Origin: Gracilimonas sp.
GTDB lineage: Bacteria > Bacteroidota > Rhodothermia > Balneolales > Balneolaceae
Direction of reading: 5' to 3'
Assembly (NCBI RefSeq): GCF_014762685.1
Contig: NZ_JABURM010000006.1
Location: forward strand, 232,384 to 296,383
Length of the DNA: 64,000 nucleotides
Shown in pieces: positions 18,326 to 27,800 of this stretch. The translations under genes and the position numbers were made by a program. The notes beneath the pieces are model-generated. The model saw only the letters and a program-made list of their open reading frames with translations, made no database searches and was not told where the DNA came from. Every line of letters begins with the position of its first letter. Positions within the stretch are counted from its first letter, which is position 1.

Positions 18326-19462
18326 ATGAGCGGTCTTTACATCCATATTCCTTTTTGCAAACAAGCCTGCTCGTACTGCGATTTTTATTTCGTAACCCGT
18401 CAGCAACATAAACAGGATTTTGTGGATGAGCTCCTTAGAGAAATTCATCACAAAAAAGACACCCGTTTCACCAAAGACCCGGTTCGCACCATATATTTTG
18501 GCGGCGGCACTCCATCTCTCCTCTCCCCCAAACAAGTGGAATCCATCCTTGACGCCATTAGAACTGTCTTTGATTTGGAGCTTGAAGAGATTACGCTGGA
18601 AATGAATCCGGATGATGTAACTAAAGACTATTTATCAGGATTGAAATCCTCCGGAATTAACCGCGCCAGCATGGGGGTTCAAACCTTTGATCCGGATTTG
18701 CTGGATTTCATGCACCGGGCACACACTTCTGAAGAAGCATTGGCCTGCCTCGAAATCCTGGAAGCCTCCGCGTTTAAGGTTTTTACAACTGATTTGATTT
18801 ACGGGAATCCCGGACAAACCCTCTCTTCACTCGAAAAAGACATTGACACCCTGCTGCAATTCAATCCGCCTCATATCTCAGCATATTCATTAACTGTTGA
18901 GCCACAAACACGCCTGGGCAAGCAAGTAAAATTGGGGCGAATTCTACCACCGGAAGATGACACCGTCTCCGATCATTTCGATTTAGTAGTGGATAAGCTT
19001 GAAACAGCCGGTATTCAGCAATATGAAGTAAGCAATTATGCAAAACCCGGCAGCGAAGCGGTTCATAATTCGAATTACTGGAATCATGTGAATTATTTGG
19101 GTTTGGGGCCCGGCGCTCATTCATTTTGGTGGGATGAAAATAAACTGTCGGCCAAGCGCTGGAGTAATGAAGCAAACCTCAAATCCTATTTGAGCCAAGG
19201 CTGGGAGAGGCCTTTTGAACCTGAGCATCTGAATTTATCTGCTTTGGCCGAAGAGCGCCTAATGCTGGGTTTAAGGACTAAGAAAGGAGTCTCTAAAAAA
19301 GAACTAAAATCCCGTTATGACTTTGAGTTTAATTCCGGGCAGCACCTCTGTCTCCAAAAATTAGAGGAAGAAGGAAAAGCTAAAACCGGGGAACAAATTC
19401 AATTAACAAAAGAAGGGCTGAAAATTGCTGATACCATTCTGCTGGATTTAGTGACTATGTAA
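18326..19462 (+). CDS. hemW: Radical SAM protein HemW (heme chaperone)
   Basis: The N-terminus MSGLYIHIPFCKQACSYCDF carries the CxxxCxxC cluster motif with the downstream Phe of HemW. The family lacks the fourth cysteine found in true oxygen-independent coproporphyrinogen oxidase HemN. GGGTPSLLS near residue 57 and EMNPDDV near 95 are SAM-binding elements; ISAYSLTVEPQT and LGLGPGAHSFW are typical HemW blocks, and the C-terminal winged domain (EERLMLGLRTKKGVS) is present. HemW binds heme and is thought to insert it into respiratory enzymes. 378 residues is normal. The ATG is just after a palindrome. Confidence 0.95.
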   Translation: MSGLYIHIPFCKQACSYCDFYFVTRQQHKQDFVDELLREIHHKKDTRFTKDPVRTIYFGGGTPSLLSPKQVESILDAIRTVFDLELEEITLEMNPDDVTKDYLSGLKSSGINRASMGVQTFDPDLLDFMHRAHTSEEALACLEILEASAFKVFTTDLIYGNPGQTLSSLEKDIDTLLQFNPPHISAYSLTVEPQTRLGKQVKLGRILPPEDDTVSDHFDLVVDKLETAGIQQYEVSNYAKPGSEAVHNSNYWNHVNYLGLGPGAHSFWWDENKLSAKRWSNEANLKSYLSQGWERPFEPEHLNLSALAEERLMLGLRTKKGVSKKELKSRYDFEFNSGQHLCLQKLEEEGKAKTGEQIQLTKEGLKIADTILLDLVTM

Positions 19463-19501
19463 CGCCAACTTTGCCCACCTTTCCAAAACAGATCGACCAG
19501 C

Positions 19502-20644
19502 CTACATTCCTGCTCGTTCCCATCTTCGTGCAAAACGAGCATATTCTTCTGCCTTATCGGTTCTGCCATGCTTCTGATATGCCTCCGAAACCATTTTGGC
19601 GGCTGATGCAAGCTTACGGTAGTCGCCTTTTGTTGGTGCTTCTGCCGTGCCTTCTAATACAGGAACTCCTAATTCTACATTCTTTTCAAGTGAATCCGGA
19701 TGAGTATCTGTAGTGAAATTATGTTCAAAAATAAGAGGCCAAAAATACGGCTTCCCATATGCGTTTCTGGCAATGACCCAATACCATTCATCTTCTTTTA
19801 CCGTATACGCATTTACATTCTCAGACTGTTTCGGGGCAACTGATTCCGATGAGGGCAGAGACGCCTCTGTTACTTCTTCAGGTTCCGATTCTTCTTCCTC
19901 AGGCACGATTTCTTCTGCCTCACCACCTTCGTCTACCACTTCTTCAACTTCAGCAGCAGCGTCCGGATCCTGAGATTGTTCTACCGCAGATTGTTCTGAA
20001 GCCAATTCCTCCTCGTCCGAACTCAGCAAAAACCAAATAGACCCAATAGCCACTATTGACAAAGTCAATATCGCTACCATAATCAGACCGGTATTTTTCC
20101 CTTTGGTTCGTTCCCTGGGCTTGGCTTTAGGTGCAAATACTTCCGGTTTCGGTTTTGCCTCCCTCTCCACATTCAGCTCTGGTCCCTCTTTTGACTCGGT
20201 TTCAAATACCGATTCAAATTCCTGCTCAGGCTTCTTTTCTGACTTCTCACCTGATTCCGGCTTTGGTTCCGGCTCCGATTCCGTTTTCGGAAGTTCAGGT
20301 GATGCCTGAACCGGTTTTTCCTTTTCTTCAATTAATTCCGATTCAAGGTATGCATACGCAGCATTTACCTCTTCACGGAGTGCTTTATAGGGTGTGAAAG
20401 AAACACGTTTATGCGCCGGAATAATAATGGGTTCACCGGTTTGGGGATTTTGTCCCTGTCGCTCAGCTACCTCTTTTACTTTAAAGCTTCCAAAATTCGT
20501 AATCGAAGCTTTTCCATTTTCCTGAAGCTCCCCTTTAATCCGGGCAATCAATGCCTTTGAAAAAGCCTCACTTTTCTGTTTGCTGAAGCCGGTAGCACCG
20601 GAAAGAGCTTCAATAATTTCAGCATATGTGACTTTATTACTCAT
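19502..20644 (-). CDS. Membrane-anchored HU-domain protein with periplasmic LysM-like domain
   Basis: Domain order on 380 residues: an HU/IHF-type DNA-binding domain at ~1-95 (NGKASITNFGSFKVKEVAERQGQNP, a match to the beta-arm region), a Pro/Glu-rich linker at ~100-165, a basic patch (KAKPRERTKGKN), one transmembrane helix at ~178-198, a strongly acidic linker, and a LysM-like domain at ~270-325 (YTVKEDEWYWVIARNAYG). A final helix has TPR-like spacing. Positive-inside charge puts HU in the cytoplasm and LysM in the periplasm. The ATG at 20642-20644 overlaps the upstream HU gene by 8 bp (ATGAGTAA), implying coupled translation. A link between nucleoid and cell wall is inference. Confidence 0.85.
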   Translation of the reverse strand: MSNKVTYAEIIEALSGATGFSKQKSEAFSKALIARIKGELQENGKASITNFGSFKVKEVAERQGQNPQTGEPIIIPAHKRVSFTPYKALREEVNAAYAYLESELIEEKEKPVQASPELPKTESEPEPKPESGEKSEKKPEQEFESVFETESKEGPELNVEREAKPKPEVFAPKAKPRERTKGKNTGLIMVAILTLSIVAIGSIWFLLSSDEEELASEQSAVEQSQDPDAAAEVEEVVDEGGEAEEIVPEEEESEPEEVTEASLPSSESVAPKQSENVNAYTVKEDEWYWVIARNAYGKPYFWPLIFEHNFTTDTHPDSLEKNVELGVPVLEGTAEAPTKGDYRKLASAAKMVSEAYQKHGRTDKAEEYARFARRWERAGM

Positions 20645-20924
20645 CAGCAGCCTCATTTATTTTATCCTTAAGCGTACTGCTTTGGTTAAAATGGACCACT
20701 TTTTTGGGTGGGATAAGCATCATTTGCTCATAATGAGGGTTATATGACTTATGTTCGGGGCGCACCTCCGCATGAAAACTGCCTAACCCGGGTAAAGTAA
20801 ATCCTTTATCATTAGAAAGAAGCTTGGTTAACCCTTCCACAAAAGAATCATATAGTTTTTCCGTATCTGCTTGCGTCAAATCAAGCTCAGTAGCCAATTT
20901 TTTTAGTACCTCCGATTTCGTCAT
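20637..20924 (-). CDS. HU/IHF family DNA-binding protein (divergent)
   Basis: A 95-residue HU-like protein from the ATG at 20922-20924 (MTKSEVLKKLATELDL); the frame is open to 20981 but the upstream extension does not look like HU. The fold is recognisable from the helical N-terminus, GFTLPGLGSFHAEVRPEHKSYNP, equivalent to the HU core and arm start, and PPKKVVHFNQS. It is more divergent than the HU domain of the downstream gene. It overlaps that gene by 8 bp, so the two are one operon and may form heterodimers. Confidence 0.82.
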   Translation of the reverse strand: MTKSEVLKKLATELDLTQADTEKLYDSFVEGLTKLLSNDKGFTLPGLGSFHAEVRPEHKSYNPHYEQMMLIPPKKVVHFNQSSTLKDKINEAADE

Positions 20925-21091
20925 AACCTGCCGTAACTGTTTTTTCGTAATATTAGATGAAATAAATGCTAAAACAAGCAAATAAGCAATTTTCCTGCTA
21001 ATTCGATAACCCCGCCATATTTTAAGATTTCACCAAACAGTCAGGTTTGTTATAATCCACCAACCCTAAAAAGTGCCAATCACTTGCCAAG

Positions 21092-22348
21092 ATGCTCAAA
21101 GCTTTTATCGACGTACCGACAGACTCTCATTTTCCCCTCCAGAATTTACCTTATGGAGCGTATCAAACCACGGATGGAGAAATCCATTTATGTTCAGCCA
21201 TTGGCGAGTTTATTGTTGATTTGTTTGTGCTGGATGAAGAAGGTCTTTTTGATGGGCCTGAATTGAATAATCAATTTGTATTTCAAGACTCTACCTTGAA
21301 TTATTTTATGAGTCTTGGTAAACCGGCATGGATCGAAGCCAGAACAACACTTCAGAAATTGCTTTCGGAGAATAATCCCCGCCTGAGAGATGATGCATCA
21401 CTTCGGGAGCGTGTCTTTAAAAAGCGGGAGGAAGCAGAAATGGTGCTTCCTGTCCAAATAGGGGATTACACTGATTTTTACTCTTCGGAACAGCATGCCC
21501 GAAATGTAGGTAGCATGTTTCGCGATCCTGAAAATGCCCTGCTGCCAAACTGGAAACATTTGCCGGTTGGGTACCACGGACGAGCCAGTTCAGTTGTGAT
21601 CAGTGGAACCAGCTTACATCGTCCAAAAGGCCAAATTATTCCACAGGATGCTGAAGAGCCTGTATTTGGGCCTTCCAGCTTATTAGATTTTGAATTAGAA
21701 GTGGGGTTCTTCACCGGTCCCGGCAATAATCTGGGAGAGCCTGTTCCCGTGGATAAAGCAAAGGATCATATCTTTGGGTTGGTTTTGGTTAATGACTGGA
21801 GTGCCCGTGACATTCAAAAATGGGAATATCAGCCATTGGGGCCATTTCTTGCAAAAAACTGGGCGACTTCAATTTCACCGTGGATCGTCACTATGGAAGC
21901 ACTCGAGCCGTTCCGCGCAGAACTCCCTGCCCAGGATCCCAAGCCGTTGGACTATCTCTTTCAGGAAAAACCAACGACTTTTAATATTAACCTGGAGGTA
22001 TTCCTGAAAACCGAACAAACGGATATTCCTCAAATGATCTGTTCCTCCAATTTCCGGAATTTGTATTGGAGCATGACTCAACAGTTGGCACACCATACCA
22101 TCACCGGTTGCAATATTCAGCCCGGTGATCTTTATGGTTCCGGGACTATCAGCGGCCCCGAAGCACATTCATTTGGGAGTTTGCTTGAACTTGCCTGGAA
22201 AGGAACCAAACCCATAAAACTTACTTCCGGCGAAGAACGCACCTTCCTTGAAGATGGCGATGAAGTGATCATGACCGGATTTGCCCAAGGCAAAGGTTAT
22301 AAGGTTGGTTTTGGAGAGGTCAGGGGGAAAATTTTACCGGCTAGATGA
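21092..22348 (+). CDS. fahA: Fumarylacetoacetase
   Basis: Last step of tyrosine/homogentisate breakdown: 4-fumarylacetoacetate to fumarate and acetoacetate. 418 residues, normal for the family. The N-terminal SH3-like domain (NLPYGAYQ) is followed by the hydrolase domain with [20 protein letters not shown] near residue 127 (catalytic His and metal-binding Asp), [13 protein letters not shown], the metal glutamates in [35 protein letters not shown], and SGTISGPE. No other genes of the tyrosine pathway are nearby. Confidence 0.97.
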   Translation: MLKAFIDVPTDSHFPLQNLPYGAYQTTDGEIHLCSAIGEFIVDLFVLDEEGLFDGPELNNQFVFQDSTLNYFMSLGKPAWIEARTTLQKLLSENNPRLRDDASLRERVFKKREEAEMVLPVQIGDYTDFYSSEQHARNVGSMFRDPENALLPNWKHLPVGYHGRASSVVISGTSLHRPKGQIIPQDAEEPVFGPSSLLDFELEVGFFTGPGNNLGEPVPVDKAKDHIFGLVLVNDWSARDIQKWEYQPLGPFLAKNWATSISPWIVTMEALEPFRAELPAQDPKPLDYLFQEKPTTFNINLEVFLKTEQTDIPQMICSSNFRNLYWSMTQQLAHHTITGCNIQPGDLYGSGTISGPEAHSFGSLLELAWKGTKPIKLTSGEERTFLEDGDEVIMTGFAQGKGYKVGFGEVRGKILPAR

Positions 22349-22352
22349 TAAT

Positions 22353-22429
22353 TATAGTGCGATAGTGTTACAATGTTACGGCATCTGATATTCCGTAACA
22401 TTGTAACACCTAGACACTTCAGCACTATA
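22353..22429. terminator. Bidirectional palindrome between convergent genes
   Basis: A perfect 17-bp stem (22365-22381 with 22393-22409, arm GTGTTACAATGTTACGG) has an 11-base loop. It sits inside an outer 8-bp pair TATAGTGC (22353-22360) and GCACTATA (22422-22429). It separates the convergent fumarylacetoacetase and metalloprotease genes and may terminate both. Confidence 0.65.
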
Positions 22430-22432
22430 ACA

Positions 22433-24271
22433 CTATTTAACCAATGTCATCTTTTTTGTAAACACCATATCATCAATGCTCAAACGATAAATGTAAACGC
22501 CGGAACTCAAATCATCTGCATTAAAGGGAATAGAATGCGAACCTAAATCAAGATTCCCATTTACAAGGGTTTGAACTTTCCTTCCGGTGATATCATAGAC
22601 CTCCAGCTTAACCCTCGCCGATCTTGGAAGCTCAAAAGTTATATTTGTACTCGGATTAAAAGGGTTCGGATAATTTTGGTAAACCTTAATGGCATCTGGA
22701 ATATCTTTGTACTTAGGATCTTTGATATTTACCGGGTTTCCGGACTTCCCAAATTGCAGCGTTAAATTTCGCGTTGTGGTACTGTTGTCATAATTCGTAA
22801 CCACTACCCCTAATTTATTAATCTCACTCCAGTTAATTTCTGATGGAACATATACTTGAGCTTTATTTTCACCGGTATCTAACAATTCAAGCATCTCCCC
22901 GTTTTTCATATAGAAAAGCAGCCCCAAACCAACCTGCGAACTGTCAAAATCCACTGCCACTTCAATCAGTCCTAAATCGTTAGAAGATGGTATAACTTCA
23001 ATATAGCGGGCTGCCAATTTGCTGATACTACTTAATTGGACACCTTGCTCAGGAACCAAAGTAAATGAAGCATCTACATTTGAGTAGGGATAAAATTCTT
23101 TTTCCTCAAACCCGTAATCATCATTTCCGGCTCTTGGACCTGATGCAAAGTGCCATAAATGATTTTGAACAAAGGTGGTTTTAAAATTAGTTGCATAATC
23201 CGGAAGGGAGTTAAGTAAGGCCTCGTCTATACTCAGATGATTGTTTACATCATATCCTTCTTCAATCAATTGCCAAACATTTCTCCATAAATCGTTACCA
23301 AAAGCTTCCCAATAAAAAATCATCCAGCTTACATGATAATAAGCTCCCGGAGTGCTTAGATTAGGTGCAAAGAAAATAGAATTTGAATTTGGGTTATCGG
23401 AATACACCCCATTTTTAATATAATTATAGTAGTCGTTCACGTCATCATAAACTACCTCTTCCATAAGGGTAGCATCCATTTCAGACCAATCAAAACCTCC
23501 GGAAGGTGACTGCCAACGATTCTGTTCGTATTGAATCGCATGCTTAAACTCGTGGGCCATGGTGGCATAAATAGCACCTGTTTGATCTCCATCAGGATGA
23601 GTATTCTCCGGAAACCCATCAAAATCAGCTTCGATAACAATATATGTGCCCCCCGGGGAACTTGATGAAGTTGAAGTGTACCCATAAGCGCCTTGAGGCA
23701 AATCATTTTCTACATAAACTTTGTAACTAGTCCCGCTTGGGATTGGATCAGAAAAGCCAATTGTCTGCACCATATGCCGATAGGATGAATCTGCCGATTC
23801 AGCCACCCGGTCAATATAGTCGGGTACGCCATTTCCATCATCATCGGTTTGTGATACAGCGCTGTCTCCGGAGGTATAATAAAAAATCTCAAATTTCCCG
23901 GACGGTGAAATGTAGCTCTCATCAACCATTTTGCTTCTTGACTTGAGCCTTGCTGTTTGATACTCCTCAATTTTATTTAATGTTTGTTGGGTGAGCTCAT
24001 CCTTATGCTGATGCAAAAACATAAATGCCGGAGCTGCACATTTCTCAATCACTTTTTCTTCCCCAACTATATTTGACGGCTCATATAAAAGCCGGATTTG
24101 TTCCCGCGCTGCCGCTTCTAAATCAATCTCCCCCCGTTGATAGGCGTGTTGGATCTCAAGCAGTCTTGATTGGTCGGGAATAACCTGCCCAACTGCCAAT
24201 GCCGGGAGAAACATCAAAGCCATAAACAGGATGGAACTAAACCTTTTTATTTGACGACAGCACTTATGCAT
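22433..24271 (-). CDS. Secreted MXAN_6640-type metalloprotease with T9SS sorting tail
   Basis: A 612-residue secreted protein. Residues 1-30 are a signal peptide ending in AVGQ. A calcium-loop-like DDDGNGVPDYID lies near 145. The zinc motif HEFKHAIQYE lies near 245, with a candidate third ligand in the downstream EMDATLMEE stretch, as in MXAN_6640 family putative metalloproteases. The last ~85 residues form a type IX secretion C-terminal domain: YQNYPNPFNPSTNITFELP, VYDITGRKV, then a short GVYIYRL...KKMTLVK end. It should therefore be exported through the type IX system and attached to or released from the surface. PorX, a regulator of that system, is at 27.8 kb. Confidence 0.88.
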   Translation of the reverse strand: MHKCCRQIKRFSSILFMALMFLPALAVGQVIPDQSRLLEIQHAYQRGEIDLEAAAREQIRLLYEPSNIVGEEKVIEKCAAPAFMFLHQHKDELTQQTLNKIEEYQTARLKSRSKMVDESYISPSGKFEIFYYTSGDSAVSQTDDDGNGVPDYIDRVAESADSSYRHMVQTIGFSDPIPSGTSYKVYVENDLPQGAYGYTSTSSSSPGGTYIVIEADFDGFPENTHPDGDQTGAIYATMAHEFKHAIQYEQNRWQSPSGGFDWSEMDATLMEEVVYDDVNDYYNYIKNGVYSDNPNSNSIFFAPNLSTPGAYYHVSWMIFYWEAFGNDLWRNVWQLIEEGYDVNNHLSIDEALLNSLPDYATNFKTTFVQNHLWHFASGPRAGNDDYGFEEKEFYPYSNVDASFTLVPEQGVQLSSISKLAARYIEVIPSSNDLGLIEVAVDFDSSQVGLGLLFYMKNGEMLELLDTGENKAQVYVPSEINWSEINKLGVVVTNYDNSTTTRNLTLQFGKSGNPVNIKDPKYKDIPDAIKVYQNYPNPFNPSTNITFELPRSARVKLEVYDITGRKVQTLVNGNLDLGSHSIPFNADDLSSGVYIYRLSIDDMVFTKKMTLVK

Positions 24272-24332
24272 TGTTTGGATTTTGCTTAACTTTAAGGCTC
24301 GAAAATAACGAACGCTACAATTTAAGTGAAAA

Positions 24333-25286
24333 ATGTTTCAAGTAATTCTTTACTATAACTTTCAGCCGATAGAAGATCCGGATCGGTTCTGTAAAACCCA
24401 CAAAAAATTCTGTCAGGAAATTGGGCTAAAGGGGCGAATATATATATCTGAAGAGGGCATAAATGGCACTGCAGCCGGAACCGAACAGCAGATTGAAGAA
24501 TACAAAAATTATTTATGGTCGTTACCGGGGTTTGACGATACTGAATTTAAGCAAGAAGAATGTGACTATATTCCTTTTCCAAAATTAACCTGTAAAGTAC
24601 GAGAGGAAATTGTAGCACTTCATGTAGAAGATGTGGATCCCAAAAACGGCGGAAATTACCTGGCGCCGGATGAATGGCGAAATGTAATGGAATCGGGTGA
24701 AGACTATGTGATGATCGATGTTCGTAATAATTACGAATCTAAAATCGGACACTTTAAGGGGGCCTTACAACCTGATGTTGAAAATTTCTACGATTTTCCG
24801 CAATGGCTGGATGAAGCTGACATCCCCAAAGACAAAAAAGTACTGATGTATTGCACCGGCGGTATTCGTTGCGAAAAATTCTCTGTACTGATGAAAGAGA
24901 AAGGCTGGGATGATGTAAATCAACTACACGGCGGTATCCTTAAATATGCGCATGAAGAAGGTGGAGAGCACTTTCAAGGAAAATGTTTTGTTTTTGATGA
25001 CCGGCTTGTGGTTCCGGTTAACCCTGATGATTTAGAGCCTATAGCCCGGTGCGAAATTACCGGCAAGCCGGCAGATACCTACATCAACTGTGCGAATATG
25101 GAATGCAATAAACTGTTTGTCTGCTCGGAAGAAGGGGCCCATAAAATGGAAGGATGTTGCAGCGAAGAGTGCAGAAAAAGTGAATACAAACGGCCTTTTG
25201 ACCCCGAAAATGCGTTTAAACCATTCCGAAAATGGTATAATTACTTCGGAGAGGATTTCAAGGAACGTACTGTTGGAAGCTCGTAA
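24333..25286 (+). CDS. trhO: tRNA uridine-34 hydroxylase TrhO (rhodanese family)
   Basis: Oxygen-dependent hydroxylation of U34 in tRNA, the first step to 5-methoxy/carboxymethoxyuridine. The N-terminal YceA-type domain (RIYISEEGINGTAAG near residue 38) is followed by a rhodanese domain with DVRNNYESKIGHFKGA and the active-site loop MYCTGGIRCEKFS near 180. The cysteine-rich C-terminal segment (CANMECNKLFVCSEEGAHKMEGCCSEEC, shown in two parts of a metal-binding-like pattern) is present as in longer family members. The next gene overlaps its 3' end by 14 bp. Confidence 0.95.
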   Translation: MFQVILYYNFQPIEDPDRFCKTHKKFCQEIGLKGRIYISEEGINGTAAGTEQQIEEYKNYLWSLPGFDDTEFKQEECDYIPFPKLTCKVREEIVALHVEDVDPKNGGNYLAPDEWRNVMESGEDYVMIDVRNNYESKIGHFKGALQPDVENFYDFPQWLDEADIPKDKKVLMYCTGGIRCEKFSVLMKEKGWDDVNQLHGGILKYAHEEGGEHFQGKCFVFDDRLVVPVNPDDLEPIARCEITGKPADTYINCANMECNKLFVCSEEGAHKMEGCCSEECRKSEYKRPFDPENAFKPFRKWYNYFGEDFKERTVGSS

Positions 25287-26193
25287 AGTTCGTATTGTAG
25301 AACCCTACTCCCTTACCTACCGGTTTAAGGTGAAGTCAGCATTTGAAGGGAATACGCTGCTCAACCTGATGCATACCCGATTCCCTTTTCACGGCCCAAA
25401 AGTCTGGGAGTCCAAGATTCAAGCCGGTCATGTGGGCGTAAACGGGAAGGAAGTACCCCCGGGTTATGAGCTTAAACTTCAGGATGAAATATACCATCAT
25501 AACCCCAAAGTAATTGAACCGGCTGTTCCCGATGAAGTTCAAGTTCTTAAACAAACCAATGATTACCTGATCGTCTATAAACCCGCTCCGCTGCCTATGC
25601 ACCCGGGTGGAAGGTTTAATAAAAACTCTCTCACTAAAATACTCGAGGAAAAGGGATTTGTTGATTTGCGCATTGTTCACCGGCTCGACTCTGTGACTTC
25701 CGGACTGGTACTCTTTGCCCGAAACAAATCCTTCGCTCAAAAAGCGATGATCTGTTTTAGCGAAGGCAAAGTTGAAAAAACCTATTATGCCTTAGTTTCA
25801 GGAATTCCTTCTGAAGATTCTGTTACAATCGATTCCCCCATTCGCCGTAAAAATGGTTTTGTATTTGAAAGTAAATTAGGGTTGAACCACGCCAAAGAAG
25901 CCATTACGCATTTTGAAGTTGTATCCCGGAGAGAAAACTCAGCCCTCATAAAATGCCTTCCTAAAACCGGACGCACCCACCAAATCCGGCTTCATTTAGA
26001 GCAATGGGGATACCCGATTATTGACGACCCTATTTATGGTCACCGGGGAGACAAAAGCAGCAAAAAGGCTCAGAAAGTTGGTATAAGCTTGCTGAATGCA
26101 GGATTGGAAATTGAGGAGCTTGGGGTGAAGTGGGAGTTAGAGTTTTCACCGACTCACGTCTCAGGATTCAGAATCCCATATTCTGGGTTCTGA
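25273..26193 (+). CDS. RluA-family pseudouridine synthase (TTG start)
   Basis: Isomerises uridine to pseudouridine in rRNA or tRNA. An S4-like N-terminal part (VWESKIQAGHVGVNGKEV) precedes the catalytic domain with the RIVHRLDSVTSGLVLFARN motif (catalytic Asp) and KTGRTHQIRLHLEQWGYPI. The frame is open from 25090, but upstream of about 25264 it only mirrors trhO in another frame. The TTG at 25273 fits best: AAGGA lies 8 bases upstream (25260-25264) and overlap with trhO is 14 bp. The exact target site cannot be given. The last codons lie in a hairpin that may terminate transcription. Confidence 0.9.
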   Translation: MEARKVRIVEPYSLTYRFKVKSAFEGNTLLNLMHTRFPFHGPKVWESKIQAGHVGVNGKEVPPGYELKLQDEIYHHNPKVIEPAVPDEVQVLKQTNDYLIVYKPAPLPMHPGGRFNKNSLTKILEEKGFVDLRIVHRLDSVTSGLVLFARNKSFAQKAMICFSEGKVEKTYYALVSGIPSEDSVTIDSPIRRKNGFVFESKLGLNHAKEAITHFEVVSRRENSALIKCLPKTGRTHQIRLHLEQWGYPIIDDPIYGHRGDKSSKKAQKVGISLLNAGLEIEELGVKWELEFSPTHVSGFRIPYSGF

Positions 26194-26201
26194 GTCCTGA
26201 G
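26160..26201. terminator. Palindrome spanning the 3' end of the pseudouridine synthase gene
   Basis: CTCAGGATTCAGAATCCC (26160-26177) pairs with GGGTTCTGAGTCCTGAG (26185-26201), with two mismatches or bulges. It overlaps the stop codon at 26191-26193 and lies between convergent genes, so it may terminate both. A partial further copy of the right arm (GTTCTGTATTC) follows. Confidence 0.55.
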
Positions 26202-26209
26202 TTCTGTAT

Positions 26210-27001
26210 TCACCCTTTAAAAAAAGCTTCTGCAATCCTCGCAAACTGCTTGGGTTTATCCAGAAACGCATAATGGCCGGCATCTTTTATAATCACCAAT
26301 GCCGCATTTTCAATTCCTTTTTCCATACGTTCGGCTTGATAGATCGGGGTGGCTTCATCATTTTGCCCCCACAGCAAAAGCACTTCGTGGGGAATATTCG
26401 GGAGGGTTGATTCCAGGTATTCCGTCACTGATTTCACAAAGGTTTCCCTCATCACTCCGCTGAGTTTACTGTAATCGCTTGAACCAAGGCTCTTCCAGAG
26501 CTTGGTACTTCTCAGCCACGCCAATGCTTTTTCGCGAAGTGACCCGGGTAAGATTAAAAACGGGGCTTTCAAAACTTTGGCCGTGTATTTTTTAAGATAG
26601 AATTTTATGGAGCGTTTCGGCTTCATTCCGGCCCCCCCGGTGATCAGCACTTTATCAATATGAGCTTTTCCAAAGTCACGGGCACATAATTTCAACATGA
26701 TTCGCCCTCCAAAAGAATGCACCAATACATCCACCCTTTCTTCTTCCAGCGACTGTATAAAAGCCTGTATGGCATCGGTATAGTCGTCAATACACCAGGC
26801 ATGTTTAGGTTCCGGGGAATCACCAAATCCTGGTAGATCGAGCACATATGAAGTTCGGAGATGAGCCAAGTTTTGGGCAACCGGCATCATCACCCGCTTA
26901 TTGCTGCCCCAGCCATGGAGAATAACCAACGGCTTTCCCTCGCCTATCTTCCGGTAGGTAATTTCCTGATTTTGATATGTAAATATGTGGCTTGCAGTCA
27001 T
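26210..27001 (-). CDS. Alpha/beta hydrolase
   Basis: A 263-residue alpha/beta-hydrolase from the ATG at 26999-27001 (MTASHIF); the frame is open to 27046 without family similarity. The oxyanion motif LHGWGSNKR lies near residue 30, DLPGFGDSPEP near 58, the nucleophile in VLVHSFGGRI near 95, a catalytic aspartate in LLWGQNDEATP and the histidine in DAGHYAFLDKP. The usual GxSxG reads V-H-S-F-G, so the first glycine is valine. It resembles proline iminopeptidase/BioH-like esterases; substrate unknown. It starts divergently from the ComEA-like gene. Confidence 0.87.
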   Translation of the reverse strand: MTASHIFTYQNQEITYRKIGEGKPLVILHGWGSNKRVMMPVAQNLAHLRTSYVLDLPGFGDSPEPKHAWCIDDYTDAIQAFIQSLEEERVDVLVHSFGGRIMLKLCARDFGKAHIDKVLITGGAGMKPKRSIKFYLKKYTAKVLKAPFLILPGSLREKALAWLRSTKLWKSLGSSDYSKLSGVMRETFVKSVTEYLESTLPNIPHEVLLLWGQNDEATPIYQAERMEKGIENAALVIIKDAGHYAFLDKPKQFARIAEAFFKG

Positions 27002-27096
27002 AAATGAAATTTTGTCAAACTTCCCACTTCCATCAATGGGAAACAAGAGGTTAATTAATTTTGAGTTTTTAAACCTTCTGAGCCATATTTGGGATT

Positions 27097-27642
27097 ATGA
27101 ATTTCAATAATCTAAAACGCAGGACTTTTTTCTGGATTGAAAAACTCCAGATCTCCAAAAATGAACGGATCGCATTTACCGTATTGCTGGTAGTTTTAGC
27201 TGTTATATTCTCTTTGAGTTTGTTTGTTCAAAAAACCTACAATTTCAGTCAAGAGCGTTATAATGAAATAACAGCAGAGTTTGAAAAGCGCAGTGCCCTC
27301 ATCAAACAACAAGAAAAAGAACAGGAACAAAAATATAATCCAACTTTAACAGTTACTGACTCCCAAACTACCGATAATGAAGAACCGGTTGTACAATTGG
27401 AACAAGAAGAAGTAAAAGCATCAACCGGAAAAATTAATATCAATACCGCTACAAGTGCTGATCTTCAATCCTTAAAGGGAATTGGCGAAGTATATGCCCG
27501 GCGAATTATTGAATATCGCGTGCAAAACGGAGGTTTTGATTCTATCGATGAGCTGGTTAACGTAAAAGGAATTGGTGAAAAGCGGCTGGAAAATATCCGA
27601 CCATACATTACCCTTGAGGATTCCACTAAAACACCACACTGA
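27097..27642 (+). CDS. ComEA-like helix-hairpin-helix protein
   Basis: A 181-residue protein with one N-terminal transmembrane segment (FTVLLVVLAVIFSLSLFV, residues ~28-46), a charged coiled linker (KRSALIKQQEKEQEQK), and a C-terminal tandem helix-hairpin-helix domain (KININTATSADLQSLKGIG, then GGFDSIDELVNVKGIGEKRLENI). This matches the ComEA DNA receptor of natural transformation. In Bacteroidota similar proteins are common, often without the rest of the competence genes, none of which I see here. DNA binding outside the inner membrane is likely; a role in uptake is inferred. Confidence 0.87.
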   Translation: MNFNNLKRRTFFWIEKLQISKNERIAFTVLLVVLAVIFSLSLFVQKTYNFSQERYNEITAEFEKRSALIKQQEKEQEQKYNPTLTVTDSQTTDNEEPVVQLEQEEVKASTGKININTATSADLQSLKGIGEVYARRIIEYRVQNGGFDSIDELVNVKGIGEKRLENIRPYITLEDSTKTPH

Positions 27643-27800
27643 TTATTTACTTAATTTAAGGGCAAGCTCTCAGCATCCCGTGGTCTTGGGAGCACTGCTA
27701 TTATTTTGCATCGGCTCCGAACGCTTCAAAGTCTTACAGACGCGTGGAGAGTCTCAGAAAAGTTCATTTTAAGGCAAATTTAACCAAGAAAGAAAATTAC

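Noticed and set aside
19713..20397. Ser-, Pro- and Leu-rich frames opposite the HU-LysM gene
   Set aside because: They arise from the repetitive Glu/Pro/Lys linker codons read backwards.
27643..27800. Possible RNA element in the gap before porX
   Set aside because: GC-rich words are present, but no cloverleaf, riboswitch core or strong stem could be built by eye.
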